Assembly (NCBI GenBank): GCA_019084485.1
Contig: JAHRFU010000039.1
Span: 1 to 34,508 of the forward strand
Source of the DNA: Desulforudis sp.
GTDB taxonomy: Bacteria; Bacillota; Desulfotomaculia; Desulfotomaculales; Desulforudaceae
Direction: 5' to 3'
DNA length: 34,508 nucleotides
In this document: piece after piece, positions 15,791-23,720 of the stretch
Layout: each line of letters opens with the position of its first letter
Numbering within the stretch: position 1 is the first letter of the stretch
Program-made: the position numbers and the translations under genes
Notes under the pieces: generated by a model
What the model was told of the DNA's origin: nothing
What the model saw: the letters and a program-made list of their open reading frames with translations, nothing else
Database searches by the model: none

Positions 15791-16204
15791 ATGCACGAGA
15801 TTGGGTTGATGACTTCGGTGATGGAACAGATCACGGAGTCGGCCCGGGAGAATGGTATTGAGCGGATTACTAAGGTGAAGCTGGTCCTGGGGAAGATGAA
15901 CGGGGCTTTGCCGGACGCTTTGGAGTTCGCTTGGGAGATTATGACGCCGGAGAGCATCTTTGTGGGTGCGGCGCTGGAGATCGAGCAGGTGGACATCGTG
16001 GTGGAGTGCCCGAAGTGCGGGGCCGAGTCCGCCGTTGGTGAGATTGCTTACTTCTGTCCCGAGTGCGGCGCACGCGCGACTGTGAAGAAGGGACAGGAAT
16101 TTTATATCGATTTCTACGAGGGTGACGAAAGGAAGGAAGATACCGTTGAAGGTAGTGATGGCGCAGAGGATTCTGCGGGCCAACGACCAGGTCGCGAGGG
16201 ATAA
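15791..16204 (+). CDS. hypA: HypA hydrogenase nickel chaperone
   Basis: The protein starts M-H-E-I-G, with His2 and Glu3 forming the nickel site. It has a zinc site of two C-P-x-C pairs (C-P-K-C near residue 75, C-P-E-C near 94). ATG 15791 follows TAAGGATGA. HypA passes Ni(II) to the large subunit together with HypB. Family members end near residue 115, after the F-Y-I-D-F-Y stretch found here at about 106-111. This frame runs on to 137 residues, with the extra ~20 read in a different frame through the beginning of hypB. The extension looks like overlap read-through rather than a functional domain. Confidence 0.93.
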   Translation: MHEIGLMTSVMEQITESARENGIERITKVKLVLGKMNGALPDALEFAWEIMTPESIFVGAALEIEQVDIVVECPKCGAESAVGEIAYFCPECGARATVKKGQEFYIDFYEGDERKEDTVEGSDGAEDSAGQRPGREG

Positions 16205-16796
16205 TCGTGAGCGCCTGCAGGGGCTGACCACCGTGAACCTGATCAGTTCGCCGGGGGCGGGGAAGACTACACTCCTGGAGAAGACCATCGCCGCCCTGAA
16301 GGGTGAAGTGGTGATCAGCGTCGTGGAAGGGGATATCTACACCACCCGTGACGCCGAGCGCATCGCCGGACAGGGAGCGGACGTGGTGCAGATCAATACC
16401 GAGGGGCTCTGCCACCTGGATGCGAATATGGTCGGGCGGGCACTGGATCAGTTGGACCTGGCCGCTACCGACCTGGTGGTCATCGAGAACGTGGGGAACC
16501 TGGTCTGCCCGGCGGAGTTCGACCTGGGCGAGGACTACAAGGTGGCCGTGTTGAGCGTGACCGAGGGCGGGGACAAGCCAGCGAAGTATCCGTTGGTGTT
16601 CCGTCAGTCCCACGCCGCAGTGATCAACAAGAGCGACCTGATCCCATATACAGACTTTAACCTGGAAACCGTGACCGAGGAGATCATGACGATCAATCCG
16701 GACCTCGAAATATTCGTCATCTCCGCCCGCACGGGCGAGGGACTGGAAAAGTGGTGCGCATGGCTCAGAGACCGGGTGCGCGAAAAGAAAAGCTAG
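16146..16796 (+). CDS. hypB: HypB GTPase for nickel insertion
   Basis: TTG 16146, about 8 bases after AAGGAAGG, gives a start M-K-V-V-M-A-Q-R-I-L that fits short HypB proteins; a GTG at 16122 in the same frame is an alternative. GTPase motifs are clear: Walker A S-S-P-G-A-G-K-T-T, V-V-E-G-D-I near residue 58, and N-K-S-D-L. Metal-binding positions are visible as G-L-C-H-L-D and N-L-V-C-P-A-E-F-D. There is no His-rich nickel-storage N-terminus. About 216 residues. HypB works with HypA to load nickel in the hydrogenase large subunit. The gene overlaps hypA by ~59 bases and hypF by ~46, so translation is probably coupled. Confidence 0.93.
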   Translation: MKVVMAQRILRANDQVARDNRERLQGLTTVNLISSPGAGKTTLLEKTIAALKGEVVISVVEGDIYTTRDAERIAGQGADVVQINTEGLCHLDANMVGRALDQLDLAATDLVVIENVGNLVCPAEFDLGEDYKVAVLSVTEGGDKPAKYPLVFRQSHAAVINKSDLIPYTDFNLETVTEEIMTINPDLEIFVISARTGEGLEKWCAWLRDRVREKKS

Positions 16797-19081
16797 CGAA
16801 CAGGCTTCACTACCGGATCACCATCAAGGGCACCGTGCAGGGGGTGGGATTCCGCCCATTCGTCTATAATCAGGCTTTGGCGCACGGGCTGACCGGCAGC
16901 GTCCTGAACGCGGGCCGCGGGGTAGTGATCGAAGCCGAGGGCGAGGCGGAGGCCGTGGAGGGTTTCACCCGGGTGATGCGGGACGAGCCGCCGCGCCTGG
17001 CGTGGATTGATTCTTTTACCGCCGAGGAGTTGCCCCTGGAGGGCTATACCTCATTTGAGATCATCGTCAGCGCCGGCGGGGACGATATTGAAGCCCTGGT
17101 GCCGCCGGACGTAGGGCTTTGCCCGGACTGTGCGCGGGAGACCTTTGACCCTGCCGACCGGCATTTCGGCTATCCCTTTACGAACTGTACGAACTGCGGG
17201 CCGCGCTTCACCATGGTACGCGACCTGCCTTATGACCGGCCGAAGACCTCGATGGCCGTTTTCCCGATGTGCCGGGACTGTGCGCGGGAGTACCGGGATC
17301 CGCTGGACCGCCGTTTCCACGCCCAGCCGGTGGCCTGCCCGGTCTGCGGGCCGTCCGTGGAATTTAACGATGCCGAGGGTCGGGCGGTGGAGGGTGAATG
17401 GCGCAGCCTGTGCTGGGATGCCCTCGGTCAGGGCCGGATCCTGGCTCTGAAGAGCCTGGGCGGTTTCCACCTGGTTTGCGATGCGCGCCACGTGAAGGCG
17501 CTGAACACCTTACGTCGCCGCAAGGGCCGGAATGCCAAACCCTTTGCGGTGATGTGCCGTGATTTGGAGGTTGTGAAGCGGTACTGCCTGGTCGACGAGG
17601 CGGAAGCAGAACTGCTGTGCTCGCCCCAGGCGCCGATTGTGGTGTTGCGGCAGCGGCCGGATTGCGACCTGCCGGTGGAATTGGCCCCGGGGCTGAAGTC
17701 CCTGGGGGTGATGCTACCCTACACGCCTCTGCACCACTTGCTCTTCGGCGGACAATTCGATATCCTGGTGATGACCAGCGGCAACTACAGCGAGCTGCCC
17801 TTGGCCAAGGAGAACGCTGACGCCCTGAGTGAGCTAGCCGGGATTGCGGATTTCTACCTCTGGCACAACCGCGAGATCCTGAACCGGGCCGACGACTCGC
17901 TGGCCGCGGTGGTGGACGGGGACGTTCTGCTGTACCGGCGTTCGCGCGGCTACGTGCCTTCGCCGGTAAAGGTGCCGTTCGAGGCCGACCGGGTGGTACT
18001 CGGGATTGGCGGCGAAATGAAGAATACCTTCTGTCTCCTGAAGCAGGATAAAGCGTTTGTCAGTCAACACGTGGGCGAACTGGACAGCGTGGAGGGGGAG
18101 GACAACCTCTTCTCCAGCCTCGTCGGCTTCCAACGCCTGCTGGGGATCGAGGTCGAGGTCGTGGGCTACGACCTGCATCCGGACTACCGTTCCTCGCGCT
18201 TGGCGGGGAAGGTTCCGGCGTTGGGCCGCTACCCGGTACAGCACCACCACGCCCACCTGGTTTCCTGCCTGGCGGATAACGGGGTGGAGGAGCGGGCGAT
18301 CGGGGTGATCCTGGATGGCACCGGATACGGCGGGGACGGGACGCTCTGGGGGTTTGAGGTTCTGACCGGGGACTACACTACGTTTAAGCGGGAGTATCAC
18401 CTGGGCTACGTTCCGCTACCCGGCGGTGAGCAGGCGGTGCGGAACCCCTGGCGCACGGCGGTGTCCTACCTGCACACCTACCTGGGTGCGGAGGCCGGGG
18501 CGCGGGAGGCCGAGCGGCTCTTCGGAGACACCGGCCCAGAACTGGCCATCGTGCAGCGTCTACTGGAGAGGGACTTCAACTGCCCGCCCAGTTCAGGTTG
18601 CGGGCGCCTGTTTGACGCTGTCTCGGCCCTGTTGGGGGTTTGCCGGCGATCGGGTTACGAGGGGCAGGCCGCGATTGAGCTCGGTGAGCTGGTCCTGGAT
18701 CCGGACGAGGGTGCCGCAGTGGGGGCCTACCCGTTCGCTATCGACGATCAGGTGATTTCCGCGGCAGGGATTGTCCGCGGCGTCCTGGAAGACCTGGATA
18801 ATGCAGAATCCCGGGAGATCATTGCCACCAGATTTCATAACACGATTGTGCAGATTATCCTGGAGTGCGTCCGGCGGGTGTCCGGGGTCACCGGGCTCCG
18901 GACCGTCGCGCTGAGTGGCGGCTCCTGGCAAAATAGATACCTGTTTGCGAGCGCCAAGAAGGTACTGCCCGAAGCGGGCTACCGCCTGTTGTACCACCGG
19001 AATGTTCCGGCGAACGACGGGGGGCTCTGTCTGGGGCAGGCCGTGATAGCTTATCGGAGGTGGAGAGAGGAATGTGTGTAG
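16751..19081 (+). CDS. hypF: HypF carbamoyltransferase
   Basis: This 776-residue protein shows the full HypF layout. An acylphosphatase-like domain (G-T-V-Q-G-V-G-F-R-P-F near residues 27-37) is followed by two zinc-finger blocks (C-P-D-C..C-T-N-C-G and C-R-D-C..C-P-V-C-G, about 120-200), then a YrdC-like domain (K-S-L-G-G-F-H near 236, T-S-G-N-Y near 343). A Kae1-like domain ends it (H-H-H-A-H near 500, D-G-T-G-Y-G-G-D-G near 525, S-G-G-S-W-Q-N near 722). It makes thiocarbamate on HypE Cys from carbamoyl phosphate, the source of the CN ligands. GTG 16751 has GAGGG 9 bases upstream; ATG 16760 is an alternative. It overlaps the hypB end and the hypC start. Confidence 0.95.
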   Translation: MVRMAQRPGARKEKLANRLHYRITIKGTVQGVGFRPFVYNQALAHGLTGSVLNAGRGVVIEAEGEAEAVEGFTRVMRDEPPRLAWIDSFTAEELPLEGYTSFEIIVSAGGDDIEALVPPDVGLCPDCARETFDPADRHFGYPFTNCTNCGPRFTMVRDLPYDRPKTSMAVFPMCRDCAREYRDPLDRRFHAQPVACPVCGPSVEFNDAEGRAVEGEWRSLCWDALGQGRILALKSLGGFHLVCDARHVKALNTLRRRKGRNAKPFAVMCRDLEVVKRYCLVDEAEAELLCSPQAPIVVLRQRPDCDLPVELAPGLKSLGVMLPYTPLHHLLFGGQFDILVMTSGNYSELPLAKENADALSELAGIADFYLWHNREILNRADDSLAAVVDGDVLLYRRSRGYVPSPVKVPFEADRVVLGIGGEMKNTFCLLKQDKAFVSQHVGELDSVEGEDNLFSSLVGFQRLLGIEVEVVGYDLHPDYRSSRLAGKVPALGRYPVQHHHAHLVSCLADNGVEERAIGVILDGTGYGGDGTLWGFEVLTGDYTTFKREYHLGYVPLPGGEQAVRNPWRTAVSYLHTYLGAEAGAREAERLFGDTGPELAIVQRLLERDFNCPPSSGCGRLFDAVSALLGVCRRSGYEGQAAIELGELVLDPDEGAAVGAYPFAIDDQVISAAGIVRGVLEDLDNAESREIIATRFHNTIVQIILECVRRVSGVTGLRTVALSGGSWQNRYLFASAKKVLPEAGYRLLYHRNVPANDGGLCLGQAVIAYRRWREECV

Positions 19082-19314
19082 CCGTTCCTGGAAAAGTGAT
19101 TGAAGTGAATCCAGCAGACAACACCTGTATCGTCGAGGTCTTCGGAGTGACTCGCCGCATCAACACGATCATGGTCGGTGAGGTCGAGCTAGGCGAGTAT
19201 CTGATCGCCCACACCGGGTTCGCCATCGAGAAACTGGATCTGGAAGAGGCGATGATCCGACTGAAGCTGTGGGAGGAGATTTTGAGCTATGCAGATCCTG
19301 GACAGGTTTCGTGA
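19072..19314 (+). CDS. hypC: HypC hydrogenase assembly chaperone
   Basis: This 80-residue protein begins M-C-V-A-V-P-G-K-V. The exposed Cys2 is essential in the family, which fixes the start at ATG 19072 and excludes the in-frame GTG 12 bases upstream. GGAGGTGGAGAGAGG precedes the start. HypC binds the Fe(CN)2CO intermediate together with HypD and delivers it to the large subunit. It overlaps the end of hypF by 10 bases and hypD by 26, part of a tightly packed hypABFCDE series. Confidence 0.95.
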   Translation: MCVAVPGKVIEVNPADNTCIVEVFGVTRRINTIMVGEVELGEYLIAHTGFAIEKLDLEEAMIRLKLWEEILSYADPGQVS

Positions 19315-20401
19315 CCCCGTAGTTGGCCGGGCACTCCTCGTCAAGGTAACCGAACAGGCCAAAGAGGTCGCAGAACGCCTGGGCCGCCGATCGGTGTTTA
19401 TGGAGGTCTGCGGCACCCACACGGTGGCCATCTCCAAGGCCGGACTGAGAAGCCTCCTGAGCGAATATATCGACCTGCGCAGCGGTCCGGGCTGTCCGGT
19501 TTGTGTAACCGACTACGGTGACATCGACCGCATGGTGGCCTTCGCCCGGACCCCGGGGGTGACCCTGGGCACCTTCGGCGATATGATTCGCGTCCCAGGC
19601 AGTTTTGCCTCGTTGGAGAAGGAGATGGCGGCCGGAGCCGACGTCCGCATTTTCTATTCACCGGCTGATGCCGTGGAATACGCGCGTACTCATCCGGATC
19701 GGCACGTGGTGTTTCTGGGGGTCGGGTTTGAGACTACGGCGCCCGGTATTGCGCTGAGCATTCTGCAGGCGAAGGCGCAGGGGGTCACGAACTTCAGCGT
19801 GCTTACCTCGCACAAGCTGGTGCCGCCGGCGATGCATGCGATCCTGGCCGATCCGGAACTGAGGCTGGACGGCTTCATCCTGCCGGGCCACGCCACCGCG
19901 ATCGTGGGGCGCAACGCCTTCCAGTTCGTGGCCGACCAGTACAACCTGCCGGCGGTGGTCACCGGCTTTGAGACGACGGACATCCTGGACTGCCTGCACA
20001 ACCTGCTGGATCAGCTGTTCCAAGGTCAGGTGCGGGTGGACAACGGCTACTCTAGAGTGGTTAAAGATGAAGGTAACGTCCGGGCGCAGGCCCTGATGGA
20101 GCAGTTGTTTGAGGTGGCGGATGTTTCCTGGCGTGGGTTCGGGGTGATCCCAGCGAGCGGCATGGTCATCCGGCCGGAGTTCGCGGACTTTAACGCCGAG
20201 AAGCGCTTCACCGTGAATATTCCGGAGCCGCGCATCCCGAAGGGCTGCCGCTGCGGCGACCTCCTGAAGGGGAAGATCAACCCGCACGAGTGCCGCCTGT
20301 TCGGCACCGCCTGCACCCCGGTCAACCCGATCGGCCCCTGCATGGTCTCATCCGAAGGCGCCTGCGCGGCATACTACCAATACGACCGCCGGGGGCAGTA
20401 G
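19289..20401 (+). CDS. hypD: HypD iron-sulfur scaffold for Fe(CN)2CO assembly
   Basis: This 370-residue protein has all HypD hallmarks: M-E-V-C-G-T-H-T near residue 36-43, G-P-G-C-P-V-C-V-T near 66-74, and G-F-E-T-T-A-P-G near 147. A C-terminal cysteine-rich region for its [4Fe-4S] cluster runs from C-R-C-G-D near 326 to G-P-C-M-V-S and G-A-C near the end. ATG 19289 follows GGGAGGAG inside the hypC frame. HypD with HypC holds the iron while HypE donates cyanide. No lost residue was seen. Confidence 0.95.
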   Translation: MQILDRFRDPVVGRALLVKVTEQAKEVAERLGRRSVFMEVCGTHTVAISKAGLRSLLSEYIDLRSGPGCPVCVTDYGDIDRMVAFARTPGVTLGTFGDMIRVPGSFASLEKEMAAGADVRIFYSPADAVEYARTHPDRHVVFLGVGFETTAPGIALSILQAKAQGVTNFSVLTSHKLVPPAMHAILADPELRLDGFILPGHATAIVGRNAFQFVADQYNLPAVVTGFETTDILDCLHNLLDQLFQGQVRVDNGYSRVVKDEGNVRAQALMEQLFEVADVSWRGFGVIPASGMVIRPEFADFNAEKRFTVNIPEPRIPKGCRCGDLLKGKINPHECRLFGTACTPVNPIGPCMVSSEGACAAYYQYDRRGQ

Positions 20402-20442
20402 TCAGAGTGAGAACCCAAGGGAGACCCCAAAGGAGAGATAAG

Positions 20443-21450
20443 ATGGCTTCTGACATTATTCTGTTGGCGCACGGTGACGGGGGGAAGTTGACCCACGACC
20501 TGGTCACCGAACTTTTTATGAAACACCTCGGTAACGGCCTGTTGGAGGGGCTGACCGATGCGGCGACCTTTAAGGTGGGCGAGGGGCGAATGGCTTTGAC
20601 CACGGATTCCTTCGTAATCGACCCGCCGTTTTTTCCGGGCGGGGATATCGGGAAGCTGGCGGTGTGCGGCACGGTCAACGACCTGGCCGTGAGCGGGGCG
20701 GTGCCGCGCTACCTGACGGCGGGTTTCCTGATTGAAGAGGGGCTGCCCATGGCCGACCTGGAGCGGGTGGTTGCTTCGATGGCCGAGACCTGCCGCGAGG
20801 CGGGAGTGCAGGTTGTGGCCGGAGACACCAAGGTGGTGCCGCGCGGCGGACTGGACCGGATTTTTATTAATACAACTGGCTTTGGTCTGATCCCGGACGG
20901 GGTGGACTTGGGCTACCACCGGATTGCGCCGGGTGACATGGTGCTGGTGAACGGGAATATGGGTGACCACGGGATGGCGGTGCTGACCGCGCGCGAGGGT
21001 TTCGGGTTTGAACAGCCGATCCTGAGCGACTGCGCGCCGTTGCACGAGATTACCGGTTTGCTGGCGGAGAAGCTGTCCGGGGTGAAGCTGATGCGGGACC
21101 TGACCCGCGGCGGCCTGGCCACTTCGACCAAGGAGATAGCGTCTTCGGCGGTCTGCGACATCTGGCTGGAGGAAGCCGCGATCCCGGTTGATCCGGTGGT
21201 GAAGGGAGCCTCGGAGATGCTCGGCGTGGATCCCTTCTATATGGCCAATGAGGGTAAGTTCCTGGCTATTGTGGCCCCGGAACAGGCTGACGAGGCACTC
21301 CGCATGATGCGGGAGCACCGCTACGGGCGTAACGCGCGGGTGGTCGGTGAAGTGCGCACCGGTAAGGGCGACTGCTACCTGAAGACGGCGCTGGGCGGAA
21401 CCAAGTACCTGGATATGCTGGCCGGAGCACCGTTGCCGCGGATATGCTAG
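20443..21450 (+). CDS. hypE: HypE, carbamoyl-dehydratase for cyanide ligand formation
   Basis: The frame is open from 20290, but ATG 20443 with AAAGGAGA just upstream gives the family start (I-I-L-L-A-H-G-D-G-G). The 335-residue protein ends P-R-I-C, the conserved C-terminal cysteine that is carbamoylated by HypF and then dehydrated to thiocyanate with ATP. The PurM-like ATP-binding fold is visible: T-D-S-F-V-I near 46, G-D-I-G-K-L-A-V-C-G-T-V-N-D near 62-75, and G-D-T-K-V-V near 121. The lack of selenophosphate synthetase motifs rules out SelD, a relative. Last gene of the hyp set; a terminator follows. Confidence 0.95.
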   Translation: MASDIILLAHGDGGKLTHDLVTELFMKHLGNGLLEGLTDAATFKVGEGRMALTTDSFVIDPPFFPGGDIGKLAVCGTVNDLAVSGAVPRYLTAGFLIEEGLPMADLERVVASMAETCREAGVQVVAGDTKVVPRGGLDRIFINTTGFGLIPDGVDLGYHRIAPGDMVLVNGNMGDHGMAVLTAREGFGFEQPILSDCAPLHEITGLLAEKLSGVKLMRDLTRGGLATSTKEIASSAVCDIWLEEAAIPVDPVVKGASEMLGVDPFYMANEGKFLAIVAPEQADEALRMMREHRYGRNARVVGEVRTGKGDCYLKTALGGTKYLDMLAGAPLPRIC

Positions 21451-21481
21451 TGAATAGGAACAAAGGCGAACCAACAAAATG

Positions 21482-21504
21482 AGAGCGGGCGACCGCTCTT
21501 TTTT
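21482..21504 (+). terminator. Rho-independent terminator after hypE
   Basis: AGAGCGG (21482-21488) pairs with CCGCTCT (21493-21499) around the loop GCGA, followed by a T-run to 21504. Confidence 0.9.
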
Positions 21505-21620
21505 GTCGAACTGTGAGGTTGCTGTTTCAAAAGTCTAAATTTGGTACAGATATGGACAAATGAAAAAATTTCAAACGGATGTCCCGTTTCGACATGGTTC
21601 TTATTGCCGATCTGGTAAAC

Positions 21621-21646
21621 TAGTCCCATCTATGTGGTGAGGGGAC
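21621..21646. repeat. Inverted repeat before the small Cys/His gene
   Basis: An 8-base inverted repeat, CTAGTCCC and GGGACTAG, sits at about 21619-21649, just upstream of the ATG at 21654. It may be an operator or leader hairpin. Nothing else was recognised between 21505 and here. Confidence 0.35.
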
Positions 21647-21653
21647 TAGCACT

Positions 21654-21794
21654 ATGCCATACACGCACTGGAGAAAACTGTTGTCCATATTCGGCATTAC
21701 GGTATGCAAGTGTGAAGAATGCGGTTCGGTTTACATTCGCGGCAAACACTATCACAAGCGGATTTGGGGTATATCCTGTTCAAAACATCTCTAG
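21654..21794 (+). CDS. Small Cys/His-rich protein (possible zinc ribbon), hypothetical
   Basis: This is a 46-codon frame with ATG 21654 and GAGGGG about 10 bases upstream. The protein has C-K-C-E-E-C near residues 18-23 followed by H-Y-H and a final C, compatible with a one-metal zinc-binding knuckle; it is basic overall. A longer frame from 21634 in another phase shows no family-like pattern, so this one is preferred. It is not recognised as a known family. Coding status rests on the ribosome binding site and cysteine pattern only. Confidence 0.35.
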   Translation: MPYTHWRKLLSIFGITVCKCEECGSVYIRGKHYHKRIWGISCSKHL

Positions 21795-21801
21795 TAGGAG
21801 A

Positions 21802-22077
21802 TCAACGATGAGCCCTATTGTTGAGAACCAAGTCAATACATTGCCGGGCAATAGACAACTGTTCGTTTAGGGCTTCTCCAACACGCACAATTTCCTCGGC
21901 GGTCAGTTGCTCCAGCTTCCGGTTATTGCATAGTTGTTGAACCATATAACCAACTTCTTCAGGATTGTAACCAAGCTCGACCAACTGTTTCTGCAGTGTT
22001 CTAATTCTGCGGGTCCCAACCTCGTTCGTCCGTTTTCCTGTAACAGCACCGATCCAGGGCATAATATAACTGAACAA
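21802..22077 (-). CDS. 91-residue hypothetical protein controlled by a c-di-GMP riboswitch
   Basis: On the minus strand, TTG (22077-22075) follows GGGGAGG at a spacing of about 7, a convincing start. The product has a short hydrophobic N-terminus (F-S-Y-I-M-P-W-I-G-A-V). A charged helical region follows, with E-L-G-Y-N-P-E-E-V-G-Y-M-V near residues 34-46 and E-L-T/Q-L-T-A-E-E-I-V-R-V-G-E-A-L near 57-70, plus two cysteines. I do not recognise the family. Upstream on the same strand lie a GEMM-I riboswitch and a set of competing hairpins, so expression should follow cyclic di-GMP. The gene stands alone. A role in surface behaviour or signalling is only inferred from that control. Confidence 0.7.
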   Translation of the reverse strand: MFSYIMPWIGAVTGKRTNEVGTRRIRTLQKQLVELGYNPEEVGYMVQQLCNNRKLEQLTAEEIVRVGEALNEQLSIARQCIDLVLNNRAHR

Positions 22078-22137
22078 ACCAAAACCTCCCCGGTATGTTC
22101 ACCATACCTCAAGGAGGTTTCCTTGCAATGGTATGGT
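22078..22137 (-). promoter_or_regulatory. Riboswitch expression platform with alternative hairpins
   Basis: In the minus-strand RNA, arm 1 ACCATACC (22137-22130) can pair with arm 2 GGTATGGT (22108-22101), enclosing an inner AAGGA/TCCTT stem. Arm 2 can instead pair with arm 3, CATACC (22097-22092), next to the ribosome binding site. The inner segment AAACCTCC (22120-22113) is a perfect complement of GGAGGTTT (22089-22082), which holds the ribosome binding site. Competing structures of this type suit translational control. Confidence 0.55.
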
Positions 22138-22226
22138 CTCTGGTAGCCAGGCCGTCTTATCGGTTGAACGACTTAGACCCTCAGCTTTGCGCCCCTGCCT
22201 TTCGACAGGTTTGCCCTTCAAGACGC
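22136..22226 (-). ncRNA. Cyclic di-GMP-I (GEMM-I) riboswitch
   Basis: Read on the minus strand, the conserved GEMM-I blocks occur in order and spacing. GGCAAACC (22215-22208) is followed by a P2 hairpin with the C-G-A-A-A-G tetraloop (CCTGTCGAAAGGCAGG), then GCGCAAAGC (22192-22184), GGGTCTAA (22180-22173) and finally ACGGCC..GGCTACC, closing P3 and the P1 region. P2 and its flanks align base for base in length with the Vibrio cholerae Vc2 aptamer as I remember it. A P1 stem GTCTT/GAGAC is possible, ending at 22136 where it overlaps arm 1 of the expression platform. TACAAT near 22243-22238 could be the -10 box. Confidence 0.88.
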
Positions 22227-22292
22227 TGAATATTGTCTATTGTACCTGATTTAGGTCGAAAGTGGAAGACGTCATCGGAAGAATCCGGAACG

Positions 22293-23579
22293 CTAGAGCT
22301 TGTTAATCACCAGACCGGTGCTCAGCTTCGGGTAGAAGTAGGTGGACTTCTGCGGCATTCTTTCGCCGCCCTCGGCTACGGCCACCAACTCATCTACGCC
22401 AGTGGGGTTCATAAAGAAGGCAAAGGCAAACTCCCCCTGATCTACCTTTTCCAGAGCACCGGATTCCTCGCGGGTGTAGCGGATCAGACCCTCGTCGGTG
22501 CGCTCGCTGCTACCGATGTCGAGATACTTCTCCAGGATCAGGCTGTGCAAGACCGTTACGTCAAGCCGCCGCCAGGCCGGAGACTTGTCCGCGGGCATCA
22601 GACGGTCCAGATCGCCCCCGGGTTTCAGGGAGAGCCAGTACAGACGACCGTCCCCGGCGTAAAGACCAAAGGAGCCCTTGCCCCGAACCTCCAGGTCATC
22701 CAGGAACACCTGAAAGCCGTGCGGTCCGACGGTGGCGGGGGTGACCTCAAAGACATCCCCCAGTTCAGAGACTAGGGCTTCCGGATCGATGCCCTTCGGG
22801 TTTTGCACCAGACGGTGGGTGGGTAGCACCAGCAGGCCGGGATCGTAGAGGTTGACCAGCACCATCAGGGCGTAGTTGTGCAACCCCGGGCCGCCGATCT
22901 CCTGGCTGTAAGCCAGGGCAGTCTCGTACCGGTGGTGCCCGTCGGCGATGAAGATGTGTTTTTGTTCCATGATGCTGATAATCGGGTTGATTACGGTATG
23001 GTCACGGACGATCCACATGCGGTGCGCCTGACCAAGCTCGTCGGTGAAAGAAATGTCCGGATCATTCTGCATCACTTTCGCAATAATCAGGGAACTGACC
23101 ATTTCCTTCTCCGGATAGAGGCCGAAGATCGGGCTGAAGTTGGCCCGACAGAGGCGCATCAACTCCAGGCGATCCTTCTTGTGCTTAGGCAGGGTCTCCT
23201 CGTGTGGCAGGATCACTCCGGTCTCATAAGGTTCAACGCGCACGCCGCAGAAGAAACCGCGACGGCCGTAGGTCCGCCCCCGCAAGGTAAACTGCTGCTC
23301 GTAGAGGTAGAGGCACTGCTGCCGATCCTGCACCAGCACCTGGCTGTCCAGCCAATTGCTGAAGGTCTCGCCGGCCCGCGTGTAGCGGTTGTTCCCGGCG
23401 TCGTCTGCGGGACCGGTCTTGCCGTATTCAAGCCGGATTACGTTGTATGGGCTCCGTTCGTAGTAACGGTTCTGAGCGGATTCATCGATAACGTCGTAGG
23501 GGGGGGTGACCACCTGGGCGAGATCGGGCACGATGCGGGGATTATAACGAACTCCCCGAAGGGGAATGATTGACGCCAA
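22293..23579 (-). CDS. DUF1015 family protein (COG4198-like)
   Basis: Minus strand, TTG start at 23579 with GAGGAGG 8 bases upstream; 428 residues. Family features are I-I-P-L-R-G-V-R-Y near the start, V-V-T-P-P-Y-D-V-I near residues 23-31, L-P-H-E-E-T near 125 and the conserved A-D-G-H-H-R-Y-E-T-A near 215-224. There is no signal peptide or membrane segment. The biochemical function of DUF1015 is not established to my knowledge, though it is widespread in anaerobic bacteria and archaea. It is transcribed alone; the riboswitch-controlled gene lies downstream on the same strand behind its own promoter region. Confidence 0.88.
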   Translation of the reverse strand: MASIIPLRGVRYNPRIVPDLAQVVTPPYDVIDESAQNRYYERSPYNVIRLEYGKTGPADDAGNNRYTRAGETFSNWLDSQVLVQDRQQCLYLYEQQFTLRGRTYGRRGFFCGVRVEPYETGVILPHEETLPKHKKDRLELMRLCRANFSPIFGLYPEKEMVSSLIIAKVMQNDPDISFTDELGQAHRMWIVRDHTVINPIISIMEQKHIFIADGHHRYETALAYSQEIGGPGLHNYALMVLVNLYDPGLLVLPTHRLVQNPKGIDPEALVSELGDVFEVTPATVGPHGFQVFLDDLEVRGKGSFGLYAGDGRLYWLSLKPGGDLDRLMPADKSPAWRRLDVTVLHSLILEKYLDIGSSERTDEGLIRYTREESGALEKVDQGEFAFAFFMNPTGVDELVAVAEGGERMPQKSTYFYPKLSTGLVINKL

Positions 23580-23720
23580 AACAGATGCCTCCTCGTGCTA
23601 CTGGTCTGTCCCAATTATAACTTGAATTGAAAAGGAGTGACCATCTTTTTTACCCCGAGGGTTCCAATTCGTCCTTCCGGGTCCAGCGCTCGCTGTCCCG
23701 CTCCCGGTACTTGGCCATCA

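Noticed and set aside
20290-20442. Longer HypE with a 51-residue N-terminal extension
   Set aside because: The extra part overlaps the conserved C-terminal cysteine region of hypD in another frame, while ATG 20443 has a good ribosome binding site and the family N-terminus.
20443-21450. Selenophosphate synthetase (SelD) for the relative HypE
   Set aside because: The C-terminal P-R-I-C and the hyp gene context identify HypE; SelD N-terminal Cys/Sec motifs are absent.
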